Of a stretch of 15,423 nucleotides of DNA, positions 7,161-14,702 are shown in pieces. The stretch comes from an uncultured Prevotella sp. (lineage in GTDB: Bacteria; Bacteroidota; Bacteroidia; Bacteroidales; Bacteroidaceae). The number at the start of each line of letters is the position of its first letter. Position 1 is the stretch's first letter. Where the stretch lies: assembly GCA_900553285.1 (NCBI GenBank), contig USCX01000023.1:1-15423 (forward strand), in the 5' to 3' direction. A program made the position numbers and the translations under genes. The notes below the pieces were generated by a model. That model was not told the origin of the DNA. It saw nothing but the letters and a program-made list of their open reading frames with translations, and made no database searches.

Positions 7161-8080
7161 CGACGAGCGTAACCTACCGCATAGACGAGCTTGTCCCCTA
7201 TGTGAACTGGATTTATTTTTTCCACGCATGGGGTTTTGCTCCCCGTTTCGCTTCGGTGGCGCGGGCGCACGACCGCATGGGGGGCCGTGCGGCATGGTTG
7301 GAGGCTCAACGTGATGAGGATCGTCAGCAGGCTGAGGCAGCCGCAGCGCTTTATGATGAGGCAAAACAGGTGCTTCACGGGCTGGCTGGAAGCTACCAGA
7401 CGTACGCCCGGTTGGGGCTTTTCCCGGCGTGGAGTCATAGTGATGATTTGGTGATGCGTCTTGACGACGGGAGTCGTTTCGTCCTTCCTTGTCTTCGCCA
7501 GCAGAGGGTTGTTCATGAGGGCGATCCTTATCTTTCCCTGGCCGATTTCCTGCCCCCCGAGGGCCACGATGCCGACCGGATTGGCGTTTTTGCCACTACG
7601 GTCGACGCAGGCATGGAGAAACTTTTCGCTGACGACGAATATCGCCGCATGCTTGTGCAGACTCTCTGCGACCGTCTGGCCGAAGCCACGGCCGAGGTGT
7701 TTCATCGCGACGTCCGTCGGCATTATTGGGGATACGCGCCGGATGAGGACCTTCCGATCGACGATTTGTTGGCCGAACGTTATCAGGGCATCCGCCCTGC
7801 TGTGGGTTACCCGTCGTTGCCGGACCAGAGTGTGGCTTTCCTGCTCGACCGGGTCCTGCGGATGTCCGACATCGGCATTTCGTTGACCGAAACAGGCGCC
7901 ATGCGTCCCCACGCCTCAGTCTGTGGCCTGATGTTCGCCCATCCTGCTGCACGTTACTTCGCGGTGGGTCCTATCGACCGTTGTCAGCTTGAAGATTATG
8001 CCCGTCGGCGTCATTGTACGGTTGAACGGCTTATTCCATATTTGCAAGCCAATTATTCACCCTCTTCATCACACCTATGA
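7157..8080 (+). CDS. Stand-alone MetH reactivation (AdoMet-binding) domain protein
   Basis: The whole 307-residue protein corresponds to the C-terminal activation domain of cobalamin-dependent methionine synthase (MetH). That domain binds AdoMet and remethylates cobalamin that has oxidised to the inactive cob(II)alamin form. It begins with YVNWIYFFHAWGF, like the YIDW..FF..W opening of that domain. It continues through ARLGLFPAWSHSDD, LADFLPP and IGVFATT, then HRDVRRHYWGYAPDEDLPI, GIRPAVGYPSLPD (AdoMet-binding RPAxGYP, residues 213-219), IGISLTETGAMRPHASVCG and ARYFAVGPID, to a QLEDYARRR end. No homocysteine, folate or cobalamin-binding domain is fused. The partner MetH must be encoded elsewhere. 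Similar detached domains are known, for example in Thermotoga maritima. The usual AMWP is AMRP here. It overlaps both neighbours by four bases. Confidence 0.9.
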   Translation: MTTSVTYRIDELVPYVNWIYFFHAWGFAPRFASVARAHDRMGGRAAWLEAQRDEDRQQAEAAAALYDEAKQVLHGLAGSYQTYARLGLFPAWSHSDDLVMRLDDGSRFVLPCLRQQRVVHEGDPYLSLADFLPPEGHDADRIGVFATTVDAGMEKLFADDEYRRMLVQTLCDRLAEATAEVFHRDVRRHYWGYAPDEDLPIDDLLAERYQGIRPAVGYPSLPDQSVAFLLDRVLRMSDIGISLTETGAMRPHASVCGLMFAHPAARYFAVGPIDRCQLEDYARRRHCTVERLIPYLQANYSPSSSHL

Positions 8081-9225
8081 TACTGCGCATAGCGTTTCTG
8101 CTTATTATATTATTGCTACTTCCGGCGCTTTATATCGACCGGAAACTGGTCCGCCGTCCCTGGCAGCGTTGGCTTCTCTGGACACCTAACGTCCTGATGG
8201 CGATGGCCATGTTGTGGTGGGTCTTGTTTGAGGGCTTTGGCGACACCGAGGTGTTCTGGAAAGGCCTTTATCTCATTGTCCTCCTGGCCGTCACCCTGTC
8301 CGAGGCCGTTTTCTCGCTCATCTCGCTGCTCGGCCGGGTGAGCCGCAATCCTGTTGTCCGGCGGGCAGCCAATGGTTTCGGACTCGTTGTGGCTTTGCTG
8401 TTCTGCGGTTCGATGCTCTACGGGTACACTTTCGGTGCGTATAATCTCAAAGTGAAGGAAACAAGTTATGCTTCGGCCGACCTTCCCCCTGCTTTCGACG
8501 GTTACCGCATCGTGCAGGTGAGCGATTTGCATGTCGGCACGTTCGCTTCCCATCCTGAGGCCGTCAGCCGAATTGTGGCGGCCGTCAATGCACAGAAGGC
8601 GGACCTTATTGTCTTTACGGGCGACCTGGTCAACTATCATGCCGGCGAGCTCGGCTCTTTTGCGGACGAGCTGGCCGGACTCCGTGCTACGGACGGTGTG
8701 CTCTCCGTTTTGGGAAACCATGATTATATGAACTATTACCATTGGCCCACAGAGGCGGACCGCGAACGTGATTTGCAACAGCTTGTCCGCATGCAGCGTG
8801 ACATGGGGTGGCATCTGCTGATGAACGACCATGAAGTCATCCGGCGGGGAGCCGACAGCCTTGTTGTCATCGGGGTGGAGAACGACGGAAAGCCTCCTTT
8901 CCCGCAGCGGGGTGACCTGCCAAAGGCACAGCGTGGTGTGGAGAACGCCGGCTTTAAGGTCCTGTTGAGCCACGATCCGACCCATTGGCGCCGTAAAGTG
9001 CTGCCTGAGACAGACATCGACCTGACGCTGTCGGGGCATACTCATGGCATGCAACTCAAAATAGGAGACTTCTCGCCTGCGGTCTGGTTCTATCCCGAAT
9101 GGGGCGGTCTCTACCATGACGGTGCCCGCGCGCTGCATGTCAGCCTGGGCGCAGGCGAGGTGTTGATGCCTTTCCGCTTGGGCGCGTGGCCTGAAATTAA
9201 CGTGATTACGCTACACAGAAAATAA
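8077..9225 (+). CDS. Membrane-anchored calcineurin-like metallophosphoesterase
   Basis: A 382-residue protein. The first 122 residues hold four likely membrane helices (about 2-20, 31-52, 60-85, 99-121). A calcineurin-like phosphoesterase domain follows. All metal-site motifs are present: VSDLHVG (D150, H152), TGDLVN (D183), GNHDY (N214, H215), LLSHDP (H299) and SGHTHG (H321, H323). The architecture resembles YkuE/YaeI-type enzymes and the UDP-diacylglucosamine pyrophosphohydrolase group acting on lipid phosphates. The substrate cannot be read from the sequence. The start ATG overlaps the previous stop, and plsC begins 11 bases after the end. The plsC neighbour makes a role in phospholipid or lipid A metabolism plausible, but this is inference. 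Confidence 0.88.
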   Translation: MILRIAFLLIILLLLPALYIDRKLVRRPWQRWLLWTPNVLMAMAMLWWVLFEGFGDTEVFWKGLYLIVLLAVTLSEAVFSLISLLGRVSRNPVVRRAANGFGLVVALLFCGSMLYGYTFGAYNLKVKETSYASADLPPAFDGYRIVQVSDLHVGTFASHPEAVSRIVAAVNAQKADLIVFTGDLVNYHAGELGSFADELAGLRATDGVLSVLGNHDYMNYYHWPTEADRERDLQQLVRMQRDMGWHLLMNDHEVIRRGADSLVVIGVENDGKPPFPQRGDLPKAQRGVENAGFKVLLSHDPTHWRRKVLPETDIDLTLSGHTHGMQLKIGDFSPAVWFYPEWGGLYHDGARALHVSLGAGEVLMPFRLGAWPEINVITLHRK

Positions 9226-9236
9226 CTTAGACAACG

Positions 9237-9995
9237 ATGAGATATCTCTACCGTACGTATCAACTTGTTATTGCCGCGCCCATACTGCTTGTGGCTACGG
9301 TTCTGACAGCCGTCGTGACGAGCGTGGGCTGTTTGGTGGGCAACGCTCATTTCTGGGGCTACTATCCCGGCAAATGCTGGTCGTGGCTGATGTGTCGCCT
9401 GTTGCTCCTTCCCGTTCATGTCGAGGGGCGTGAGTTCATCGACCACCACACGTCGTATGTCTTTGTGGCCAACCATCAAGGACAGATGGACATCTTCCTG
9501 ATCTATGGTTTCCTTGGACGGAATTTCAAGTGGATGATGAAAAAGGCTTTGCGCCGCATTCCGCTTGTGGGCTATGCCTGCGAGAAGGCACGCCATATTT
9601 TTGTGGACAAGTCCGGCCCGAAGAAAATACAGGAGACTTACGACCGGGCGCGTGAGACTCTCCGTGGCGGCACGTCGCTTGTCGTTTTCCCCGAAGGCGC
9701 CCGTACGTTTACCGGCCACATGGGGCTTTTCCGGAAAGGAGCCTTCCAGCTGGCAGCCGAACTTGATCTGCCCATCGTTCCGCTGACCATAGACGGTTCG
9801 TACGATGTGCTGACCCGTGAGGAGGGCTTTAATTTCGTGCATCGTCATCCCATGCGGCTTGTCATTCACCAGCCTATCCAACCGCAGGGAAAAGACCCGG
9901 AGTCCATCCGTCGCGTGATGGACGAAGCCTACCGGATTATCATGGCCGACCTTCCTGAACGGTATCAGGGATACGTGGAGAACAAGGATCAGTAA
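9237..9995 (+). CDS. plsC: 1-acyl-sn-glycerol-3-phosphate acyltransferase (PlsC family)
   Basis: This 252-residue enzyme likely adds the second acyl chain to lysophosphatidic acid, giving phosphatidic acid at the inner membrane. It has an N-terminal hydrophobic helix (about 9-35). The catalytic HX4D block is ANHQGQMD (H80, D85). The acceptor-binding motif is FPEGAR (151-156), and VPLTIDG is the fourth block. A WMMKKALRRIPLVG segment corresponds to block II. Length and motif order are normal. Acylation of another lysolipid cannot be excluded. It is the last gene of the run that begins at 5002, and a GC-rich spacer follows. Confidence 0.92.
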   Translation: MRYLYRTYQLVIAAPILLVATVLTAVVTSVGCLVGNAHFWGYYPGKCWSWLMCRLLLLPVHVEGREFIDHHTSYVFVANHQGQMDIFLIYGFLGRNFKWMMKKALRRIPLVGYACEKARHIFVDKSGPKKIQETYDRARETLRGGTSLVVFPEGARTFTGHMGLFRKGAFQLAAELDLPIVPLTIDGSYDVLTREEGFNFVHRHPMRLVIHQPIQPQGKDPESIRRVMDEAYRIIMADLPERYQGYVENKDQ

Positions 9996-10200
9996 GCCGC
10001 CCGTGTCCCCCGCAGGGCGGGGCGTGTGGACGGCCGCAGCGAGGGGAAAAAGGACCGGCGTCCTGGGCGGCCCGACCACTGCGACTGTTTTCCTGTGCAG
10101 CCCTCGGTTCAGACCGGTCGTTTCGGACGCGGTGGAGCAGGAGTGTGGCGGAGGCCATACAAATTGCGGCCGCTTCGTTCGGCAGTAATATAGAATTTCG
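9996..10200. other. GC-rich, hairpin-rich spacer
   Basis: No convincing gene is present. Two compact hairpins are visible: CCCCGC-AGG-GCGGGG (10008-10022), and AGGAC-CGGC-GTCCT starting near 10051. Neither has a T run, so they are weak terminator candidates for plsC. The 12-mer CCCGCAGGGCGG in the first hairpin recurs at 14620-14631 in the loop of the ugd terminator. The spacer could be the untranslated leader region of the next operon's surroundings or hold a small structured RNA. Nothing in it proves that. Confidence 0.45.
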
Positions 10201-10208
10201 TACCTTTG
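10178..10208 (+). promoter_or_regulatory. Promoter for the regulator-lptE-secG operon
   Basis: TACCTTTG (10201-10208) matches the TAnnTTTG -7 consensus. TTCG at 10178-10181 is a possible -33 box, 19 bases upstream. The predicted start near 10214 leaves a leader of only about 15 bases before the ATG at 10230. It looks like a housekeeping-sigma promoter, not a sigma-54 promoter. Confidence 0.6.
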
Positions 10209-10229
10209 TCTGCAAAACGCTGAATAGGA

Positions 10230-11453
10230 ATGGACGAAACTCGGTTGCAACGTATCAAACAACGTTACGGAATCGTTGGAAATTATGAAGGGCTTAACCG
10301 GGCGCTTGAAATTGCTTTGAAAATCGCGCCTGTCGACCTGTCCGTGCTCATCACGGGTGAAAACGGCGTGGGCAAGGAGATTTTTCCACGCATCATTCAC
10401 GAAAACAGCAATCGGCGGAGTAAGAAATACTTTGCCGTCAATTGTGGCGCCATTCCTGAGGGAACCATCGACTCTGAACTCTTCGGACATGAAAAAGGAG
10501 CCTTTACGGGAGCGGTGGGGGAGCGCGACGGATATTTTGCCGTGGCTAACGGCGGGACGCTTTTCCTCGACGAGGTGGGAGAGTTGCCCCTTCCGACCCA
10601 GTCGCGCCTGTTGCGTGTGCTCGAAACGGGTGAATATATCCGCGTCGGAGCGAGTGAAGTGCGCAAAACCGACGTGCGCATCGTGGCTGCCACGAATGTC
10701 AACATGGCAAAGGCAGTGGCCGAAGGCCGTTTCCGCGAGGACCTTTATTATCGGCTCAACTCCATTCCTATCAGCATCCCGTCCTTGCGTGAGCGTGGCG
10801 CGGATATTGTGCTCCTGTTCCGTAAGTTCGCTCTTGAGATGAGCGAGAAATACAAGATGCCCCCCATCCGCCTGACCGAAGAGGCCCAGCGGCGCTTGAT
10901 GAGTTATGCCTGGCCCGGAAATGTGCGCCAGCTGAAAAACCTGACGGAGAATATGTCGGTCACGTGCGAAGAGCGTGAAATTACGCCCGGAATACTTGAC
11001 CGGTATTTGCCGCCTGTGCTCGAAACGCACGAATTGGTGGCCGTGAATCAAAGAGGCGCGCAGGCTCACAGTTTCGAGAACGAGCGTGAAATCCTCTACC
11101 AGATTTTGTTCGACTTGCGCCGCGACGTGACCGAGTTGAAGAAATATGTGCACGACAATGTGCAGCCGTCACAGAAAATCACTTCGCCGCAGGGCAGCAA
11201 GCAGCTGACCGTGTATACCCCGGCAGGCCAGGACTTCCGCTATGATGCGGCAAGCAGCGCCCCCATTCAGGAGGCCGAGGAGGTCAAGCCTTCGGAAGAA
11301 GTGGAGACGGCGCGTTCGCTTGACGAGCTCGAACGTGATGTCATCCGTCAGGCCCTCGAACGGAATCATGGTCGCCGTAAGGCTGCCGCGTCCGAGCTGG
11401 GTATTTCGGAGCGCACCCTCTATCGTAAAATAAAGGAATATGATTTGGAATAA
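10230..11453 (+). CDS. Sigma-54-type AAA+ transcriptional activator with Fis-like HTH
   Basis: A 407-residue bacterial enhancer-binding protein. The AAA+ domain fills residues 14-245: Walker A GENGVGKE (43-50), the sigma-54-contacting loop GAFTGA (90-95), Walker B LFLDEVGELP (111-), and the FREDLYYRLN and WPGNVRQLKNL sensor segments. A linker with a likely coiled coil (about 272-300) is followed by a Fis-type helix-turn-helix at 365-407, with the recognition segment ASELGISERTLYRKI. There is no receiver, GAF or PAS domain ahead of the AAA+ module, so its signal is unknown. It may be controlled by partners or by its own abundance. The intact GAFTGA means it can probably activate RpoN-dependent promoters. 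It overlaps lptE by 14 bases; regulation of the neighbours is inferred only from position. Confidence 0.9.
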   Translation: MDETRLQRIKQRYGIVGNYEGLNRALEIALKIAPVDLSVLITGENGVGKEIFPRIIHENSNRRSKKYFAVNCGAIPEGTIDSELFGHEKGAFTGAVGERDGYFAVANGGTLFLDEVGELPLPTQSRLLRVLETGEYIRVGASEVRKTDVRIVAATNVNMAKAVAEGRFREDLYYRLNSIPISIPSLRERGADIVLLFRKFALEMSEKYKMPPIRLTEEAQRRLMSYAWPGNVRQLKNLTENMSVTCEEREITPGILDRYLPPVLETHELVAVNQRGAQAHSFENEREILYQILFDLRRDVTELKKYVHDNVQPSQKITSPQGSKQLTVYTPAGQDFRYDAASSAPIQEAEEVKPSEEVETARSLDELERDVIRQALERNHGRRKAAASELGISERTLYRKIKEYDLE

Positions 11454-11970
11454 GTCCTTGTCGGTCGTGGTTGTCTCGGCGTTGTGTGCGGCTATGCTTG
11501 CGATAGCCGTCGCATGCACGGTGAGCTACAAGTTCACCGGAACGTCTATTGATTACAACGTAGTGAAAACCATTCAGATCGACAACATTCCGCTCCGCTC
11601 GGCCTATGTCTGGGCTCCGATGGGACCGATGTTCAACAACAAGCTGCAGGACCTGTATGCCAACCAGACTCGTTTGCAACTCGTACGAAGCAACGGCGAT
11701 TTGCACATCTCCGGCGAAATCACGAATTATGAGCAATACAACAAGTCGATCTCGGCCGACGGTTTTTCGTCACAGACGCAGCTGAAAATCACGGTAAACA
11801 TCCGTTTCGTGAACAACAAGAACCATGCGCAAGACTTCGAGCGGCAATTTTCTGCCACTTCGCAATATGATTCCAATCAGCAGTTGGCCAATGTGCAAGA
11901 GGACCTTGTGTCGGAAATGATAGACGACCTGACGGACCAGATTTTCAACGCGACCGTTGCGAACTGGTAA
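11440..11970 (+). CDS. lptE: LptE-like LPS-assembly lipoprotein
   Basis: A 176-residue exported protein. It has a hydrophobic signal segment (about 7-25) ending in an IAVAC-type lipobox with the candidate lipidated Cys26. The mature part resembles the LptE/RlpB family of Bacteroidales: YKFTGTSIDYNVVKTIQI, a GEITNYE segment, a strand-rich middle (TQLKITVNIRFVN) and an amphipathic C-terminal helix ending in LTDQIFNATVANW. LptE plugs the LptD barrel and helps place LPS in the outer leaflet. The lipobox has Ala at -3, which is less usual but tolerated. The start overlaps the regulator gene by 14 bases, implying translational coupling. The function is drawn from family resemblance and gene order. 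Confidence 0.85.
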   Translation: MIWNKSLSVVVVSALCAAMLAIAVACTVSYKFTGTSIDYNVVKTIQIDNIPLRSAYVWAPMGPMFNNKLQDLYANQTRLQLVRSNGDLHISGEITNYEQYNKSISADGFSSQTQLKITVNIRFVNNKNHAQDFERQFSATSQYDSNQQLANVQEDLVSEMIDDLTDQIFNATVANW

Positions 11971-11995
11971 TAGAAACGTCGCCGCAGCCACGAAT

Positions 11996-12748
11996 ATGGA
12001 AATAAGCATAGTCGAACTCATCGAACACCCCGAGCAGCTGAATGCCGAGACACTCTACGAACTCCGAGAGGCCGTGGCACGCTATCCTTATTACCAGGCG
12101 GCCCGTTTGATGTTCCTGCAAAACCTTTTCCTGCTCCACGACACTACATTCGGCGAAGAACTCCGCAAGGCAGCCGCCTTCGTTCCAGACCGCCGCGTGC
12201 TTTTCAGGATGGTGGAAGGCCATAATTATGATGTTCCGGTCATGCTTGATGCGGAAAGCGACAGTCACGGACCGGAGGAGAAGGGCGACCGCACACAGTC
12301 GCTCATCGATGTGTATCTGGAAAGCCGTCTGCCGGAAGAGAAGAACCGTCGTTCGAAAGTGGCTCCAGACCCCACCAAGGACTATCTCCCATATTTAATG
12401 GAAATGGACGACGTGGACCCTACCGGAGAGGAGACACCGCAAGACCGTCGCGGCCTCGCCTTGATTGACGATTATATTGAGCATAAGCCGGAGCGTATCG
12501 TCCTGCCCGATGTCGTTGAATACGTCCCTGAAAACCCCATAGTCGAAGATGGGCAGGACAGCGATGGCGACGAAGACTTCTTCACGGAGACCTTGGCCAA
12601 AATCTATGTCAAGCAAGGCCGCTATGAGAAAGCGATTGAAATTATTCGTAAACTTAGCGTGAATTATCCGAAAAAAAATAGTTACTTTGCAGACCAAATC
12701 CGCTTCTTACAGAAATTAATAATAAACAATAAAAATAAAGCAACGTAG
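11996..12748 (+). CDS. TPR-like protein of unknown function between lptE and secG
   Basis: A 250-residue protein from the start at 11996; an in-frame ATG at 11957 lies inside lptE and is less likely. The N-terminal part (EISIVELIEHPEQLN, ELREAVARYPYYQAARLMF) is helical and looks like a degenerate helical repeat. The middle is acidic and low in complexity. The C terminus (ETLAKIYVKQGRYEKAIEI, then IRKLSVNYPKK) fits one tetratricopeptide repeat. No signal peptide or membrane helix is seen, so it is probably cytoplasmic. Proteins of this kind sit between lptE and secG in other Bacteroidales. The biochemical role is unknown; a scaffold for envelope biogenesis would suit TPR content and neighbours but is inference. 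Spacing is 25 bases after lptE and 3 bases before secG. Confidence 0.75.
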   Translation: MEISIVELIEHPEQLNAETLYELREAVARYPYYQAARLMFLQNLFLLHDTTFGEELRKAAAFVPDRRVLFRMVEGHNYDVPVMLDAESDSHGPEEKGDRTQSLIDVYLESRLPEEKNRRSKVAPDPTKDYLPYLMEMDDVDPTGEETPQDRRGLALIDDYIEHKPERIVLPDVVEYVPENPIVEDGQDSDGDEDFFTETLAKIYVKQGRYEKAIEIIRKLSVNYPKKNSYFADQIRFLQKLIINNKNKAT

Positions 12749-12751
12749 AAC

Positions 12752-13123
12752 ATGTATACTGTATTAGTAGTTTTTGCTGTGATTGTCGCCGTGCTCCTGT
12801 GCTTTGTCGTGCTCATCCAAGAGTCGAAGGGCGGAGGCCTATCGTCCAGCTTTGCGGCCTCCAATCAGATTATGGGCGTGCGTAAGACCACCGACGTCGT
12901 AGAGAAGGCCACGTGGACTTTGGCTGCGCTTTTGGTCGTGTTGAGCATTGCTACGTCGTATGTGGATACCACTCCCGAGGGACAGAAATCGGTGGTGACC
13001 GATATGAAGGTGAATACCACACCGATGAATTTGCCCGGACAGGGACAAGGTTCTGCACCGGCTGCGCCGGCCGCTTCTTCAACGCCGTCGCAGGCTCCGG
13101 CTGCTCCATCTCCTGCCCAATAA
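12752..13123 (+). CDS. secG: Preprotein translocase subunit SecG
   Basis: A 123-residue inner-membrane protein. It has two membrane helices (about 1-22 and 53-70) around the conserved SecG loop with IQESKGGGL, SSFAASNQIMGVRKTTD and VEKATW. SecG joins SecYE and helps SecA-driven export. The C-terminal tail beyond residue 75 is extended and rich in Ala, Pro, Ser and Gln, which is common in Bacteroidetes homologues. It starts three bases after the previous stop, so it should be translated from the same mRNA. A long hairpin follows 31 bases downstream. Confidence 0.95.
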   Translation: MYTVLVVFAVIVAVLLCFVVLIQESKGGGLSSSFAASNQIMGVRKTTDVVEKATWTLAALLVVLSIATSYVDTTPEGQKSVVTDMKVNTTPMNLPGQGQGSAPAAPAASSTPSQAPAAPSPAQ

Positions 13124-13154
13124 AAGGCGTTCGATACAAACAGGCTGTCTGTTG

Positions 13155-13240
13155 AAGACTTCTGTCCGGCAATCGGTTGGGTTCTCCTCTTTGGGAGGCT
13201 CTTCCCGTTTCCCAGACAGAAGTCTTTACCGTTATTTTAT
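13155..13240 (+). terminator. Long hairpin after secG, probable terminator or attenuator
   Basis: AAGACTTCTGTC (13155-13166) pairs perfectly over 12 bases with GACAGAAGTCTT (13215-13226). Inside are GGG/CCC and a CTCCT-CTTT-GGGAG apical hairpin. A loosely T-rich tail (TTTACCGTTATTTTAT) follows. An alternative pairing, CTGTCTG (13145-13151) with CAGACAG (13213-13219), would exclude the outer stem. It separates the secG operon from ugd and could end transcription or modulate ugd. Confidence 0.6.
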
Positions 13241-13251
13241 AAAGTCCAATT

Positions 13252-14565
13252 ATGAAGATTGCAATTGTGGGCACAGGCTACGTCGGGCTGGTCTCCGGTA
13301 CCTGTTTTGCTGAAATGGGCGTCGACGTGACGTGTGTCGACGTCAATAAAGAGAAAATAGAGCGTTTGCAGAAAGGGATTGTGCCTATTTACGAGCCGGG
13401 ACTGGATGAAATGGTATTGCGCAACTTCCGCGCGGGCCGTCTGCACTTCACTTCTGACTTGACGTCGTGTCTGGATGACGTGGAGGTCGTTTTCAGCGCG
13501 GTGGGTACTCCGCCCGACGAAGACGGAAGCGCGGACCTTTCATACGTGCTTGAAGTGGCGCATGAGGTCGGTGCGAATATGAACCATTACCTGACGGTTG
13601 TCACGAAGAGCACTGTGCCCGTCGGAACGGCCAAGCGTGTGAAGGCGGCTATTCAGGAGGAACTGGACAGGCGCGGAGTGGACATAGAGTTCGACGTGGC
13701 GTCCAATCCCGAATTCCTCAAAGAAGGTGCGGCCATCAAAGACTTCATGTCGCCCGACCGCGTTGTGGTCGGGGTAGAGAGTGAACGGGCCAAAGACCTG
13801 ATGACGAAGCTCTATTCGCCCTTTATGCTCAACAATTTCCGCGTCATTTTTACAGACATTCCTTCGGCCGAGATGATTAAGTACGCGGCCAACAGTATGC
13901 TGGCCACGCGCATTTCGTTTATGAACGACATCGCCAACTTGTGCGAGCTCGTCGGTGCAGATGTCAATATGGTGCGTAAGGGCATCGGGTCGGACAGCCG
14001 TATTGGCAGCAAGTTCCTTTATCCCGGCTGCGGCTACGGGGGCTCGTGTTTCCCCAAGGACGTGAAGGCGCTTATCAAGACCGCCGAGCAGAACGGCTAT
14101 CCGATGCGTGTGCTCAAAGCCGTGGAGGAAGTGAACAACGCCCAGAAGTCGGTTCTTTTCAGGAAGCTCAGCCGCCATTTCGGCGGGCAGCTCGAAGGCA
14201 AGACCGTGGCGTTATGGGGATTGGCTTTCAAAGCCGAAACCGACGATATGCGCGAGGCCACGTCGCTCGTGACCATTAGGCTCCTCCTCGACGCCGGATG
14301 CCGCGTCCGCGTGTTCGACCCTGTGGCTATGGACGAGTGCCGTCGCCGGATGGGCGATGTGGTGGAGTATGCCAAAGACATGTATGATGCCGTGCTCGGT
14401 GCCGACGCTTTGCTCCTACTGACGGAGTGGAAACAGTTCCGCCTGCCGTCGTGGGAGGTTGTCCGCCGTTCGATGAAGCATGCGGCCGTTTTCGACGGGC
14501 GAAACATTTACTCGCCCGAGGAAATGCGTCAGGGCGGGTTCTATTACGAATCGATCGGCCGCTGA
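13252..14565 (+). CDS. ugd: UDP-glucose 6-dehydrogenase
   Basis: The enzyme oxidises UDP-glucose twice with NAD+ to give UDP-glucuronate, a precursor of capsule, LPS and glycan uronic acids. The 437-residue length is normal. The N-terminal Rossmann domain starts MKIAIVGTGYVGLVSG. The conserved VFSAVGTPPDEDG, TKSTVPVGT, SNPEFLKEG, SPDRVVVG and AANSMLATRISFMNDI segments follow. The catalytic Cys266 lies in the YPGCGYGGSCFPKD motif, and the C-terminal domain has VALWGLAFKAETDDMREA. It follows the secG hairpin and has no clear TAnnTTTG promoter of its own, so it may depend on read-through or an unrecognised promoter. It is followed by strong terminators. Guanosine-diphosphate homologues (GDP-mannose dehydrogenases) look alike, but the sequence fits Ugd better. 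Confidence 0.94.
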   Translation: MKIAIVGTGYVGLVSGTCFAEMGVDVTCVDVNKEKIERLQKGIVPIYEPGLDEMVLRNFRAGRLHFTSDLTSCLDDVEVVFSAVGTPPDEDGSADLSYVLEVAHEVGANMNHYLTVVTKSTVPVGTAKRVKAAIQEELDRRGVDIEFDVASNPEFLKEGAAIKDFMSPDRVVVGVESERAKDLMTKLYSPFMLNNFRVIFTDIPSAEMIKYAANSMLATRISFMNDIANLCELVGADVNMVRKGIGSDSRIGSKFLYPGCGYGGSCFPKDVKALIKTAEQNGYPMRVLKAVEEVNNAQKSVLFRKLSRHFGGQLEGKTVALWGLAFKAETDDMREATSLVTIRLLLDAGCRVRVFDPVAMDECRRRMGDVVEYAKDMYDAVLGADALLLLTEWKQFRLPSWEVVRRSMKHAAVFDGRNIYSPEEMRQGGFYYESIGR

Positions 14566-14600
14566 GGTGCGGCGCCGGGGCGGAGGACCACGGATAGACT

Positions 14601-14654
14601 AAAGTCGCGCAACGACATTCCCGCAGGGCGGTGGGTCGTTGCGCGACTTTGTTT
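14601..14654 (+). terminator. Strong intrinsic terminator of ugd (possibly bidirectional)
   Basis: AAAGTCGCGCAACGAC (14601-14616) pairs perfectly over 16 bases with its complement at 14635-14650, followed by TTTGTTT. The 18-base loop carries a nested CCGC-AGG-GCGG hairpin. The convergent gene ends at 14725, so the same stem could also stop transcripts from the minus strand. Confidence 0.85.
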
Positions 14655-14679
14655 ATGGAGGCCGGTCTGCCTGCCGTCC

Positions 14680-14702
14680 GTCCCGGCGGGGACTCCTTTT
14701 TT
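14680..14702 (+). terminator. Second terminator downstream of ugd
   Basis: GTCCC (14680-14684) pairs with GGGAC (14689-14693) around GGCG, followed by TCC and six T residues. It lies inside a wider GCCTGCC (14669-14675) / GGCAGGC (14708-14714) pairing. It protects the convergent minus-strand gene from read-through. Confidence 0.55.

Noticed and set aside
10144..10170. A GG...GC pattern before the regulator gene that resembles a sigma-54 -24/-12 promoter.
   Set aside because: The spacing is off by one base (GG-N11-GC), and a good TAnnTTTG box lies just downstream.
10003..10188. Short open frames in the GC-rich spacer on both strands.
   Set aside because: No family resemblance, no supporting start context, and amino-acid composition typical of random GC-rich DNA.
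9111..11153. Very long open frame on the minus strand (680 codons) across plsC, the spacer and the regulator gene.
   Set aside because: It lies opposite two well-supported genes, its translation has no recognisable domain and is rich in His/Arg as expected of an antisense shadow, and GC-rich codon bias explains the lack of stops.
12672..12692. TTACTTTG near the end of the TPR-like gene as an internal secG promoter.
   Set aside because: The A and the TTTG are one base too close for the TAnnTTTG consensus, and the sequence is explained by codons for KKNSYFA.
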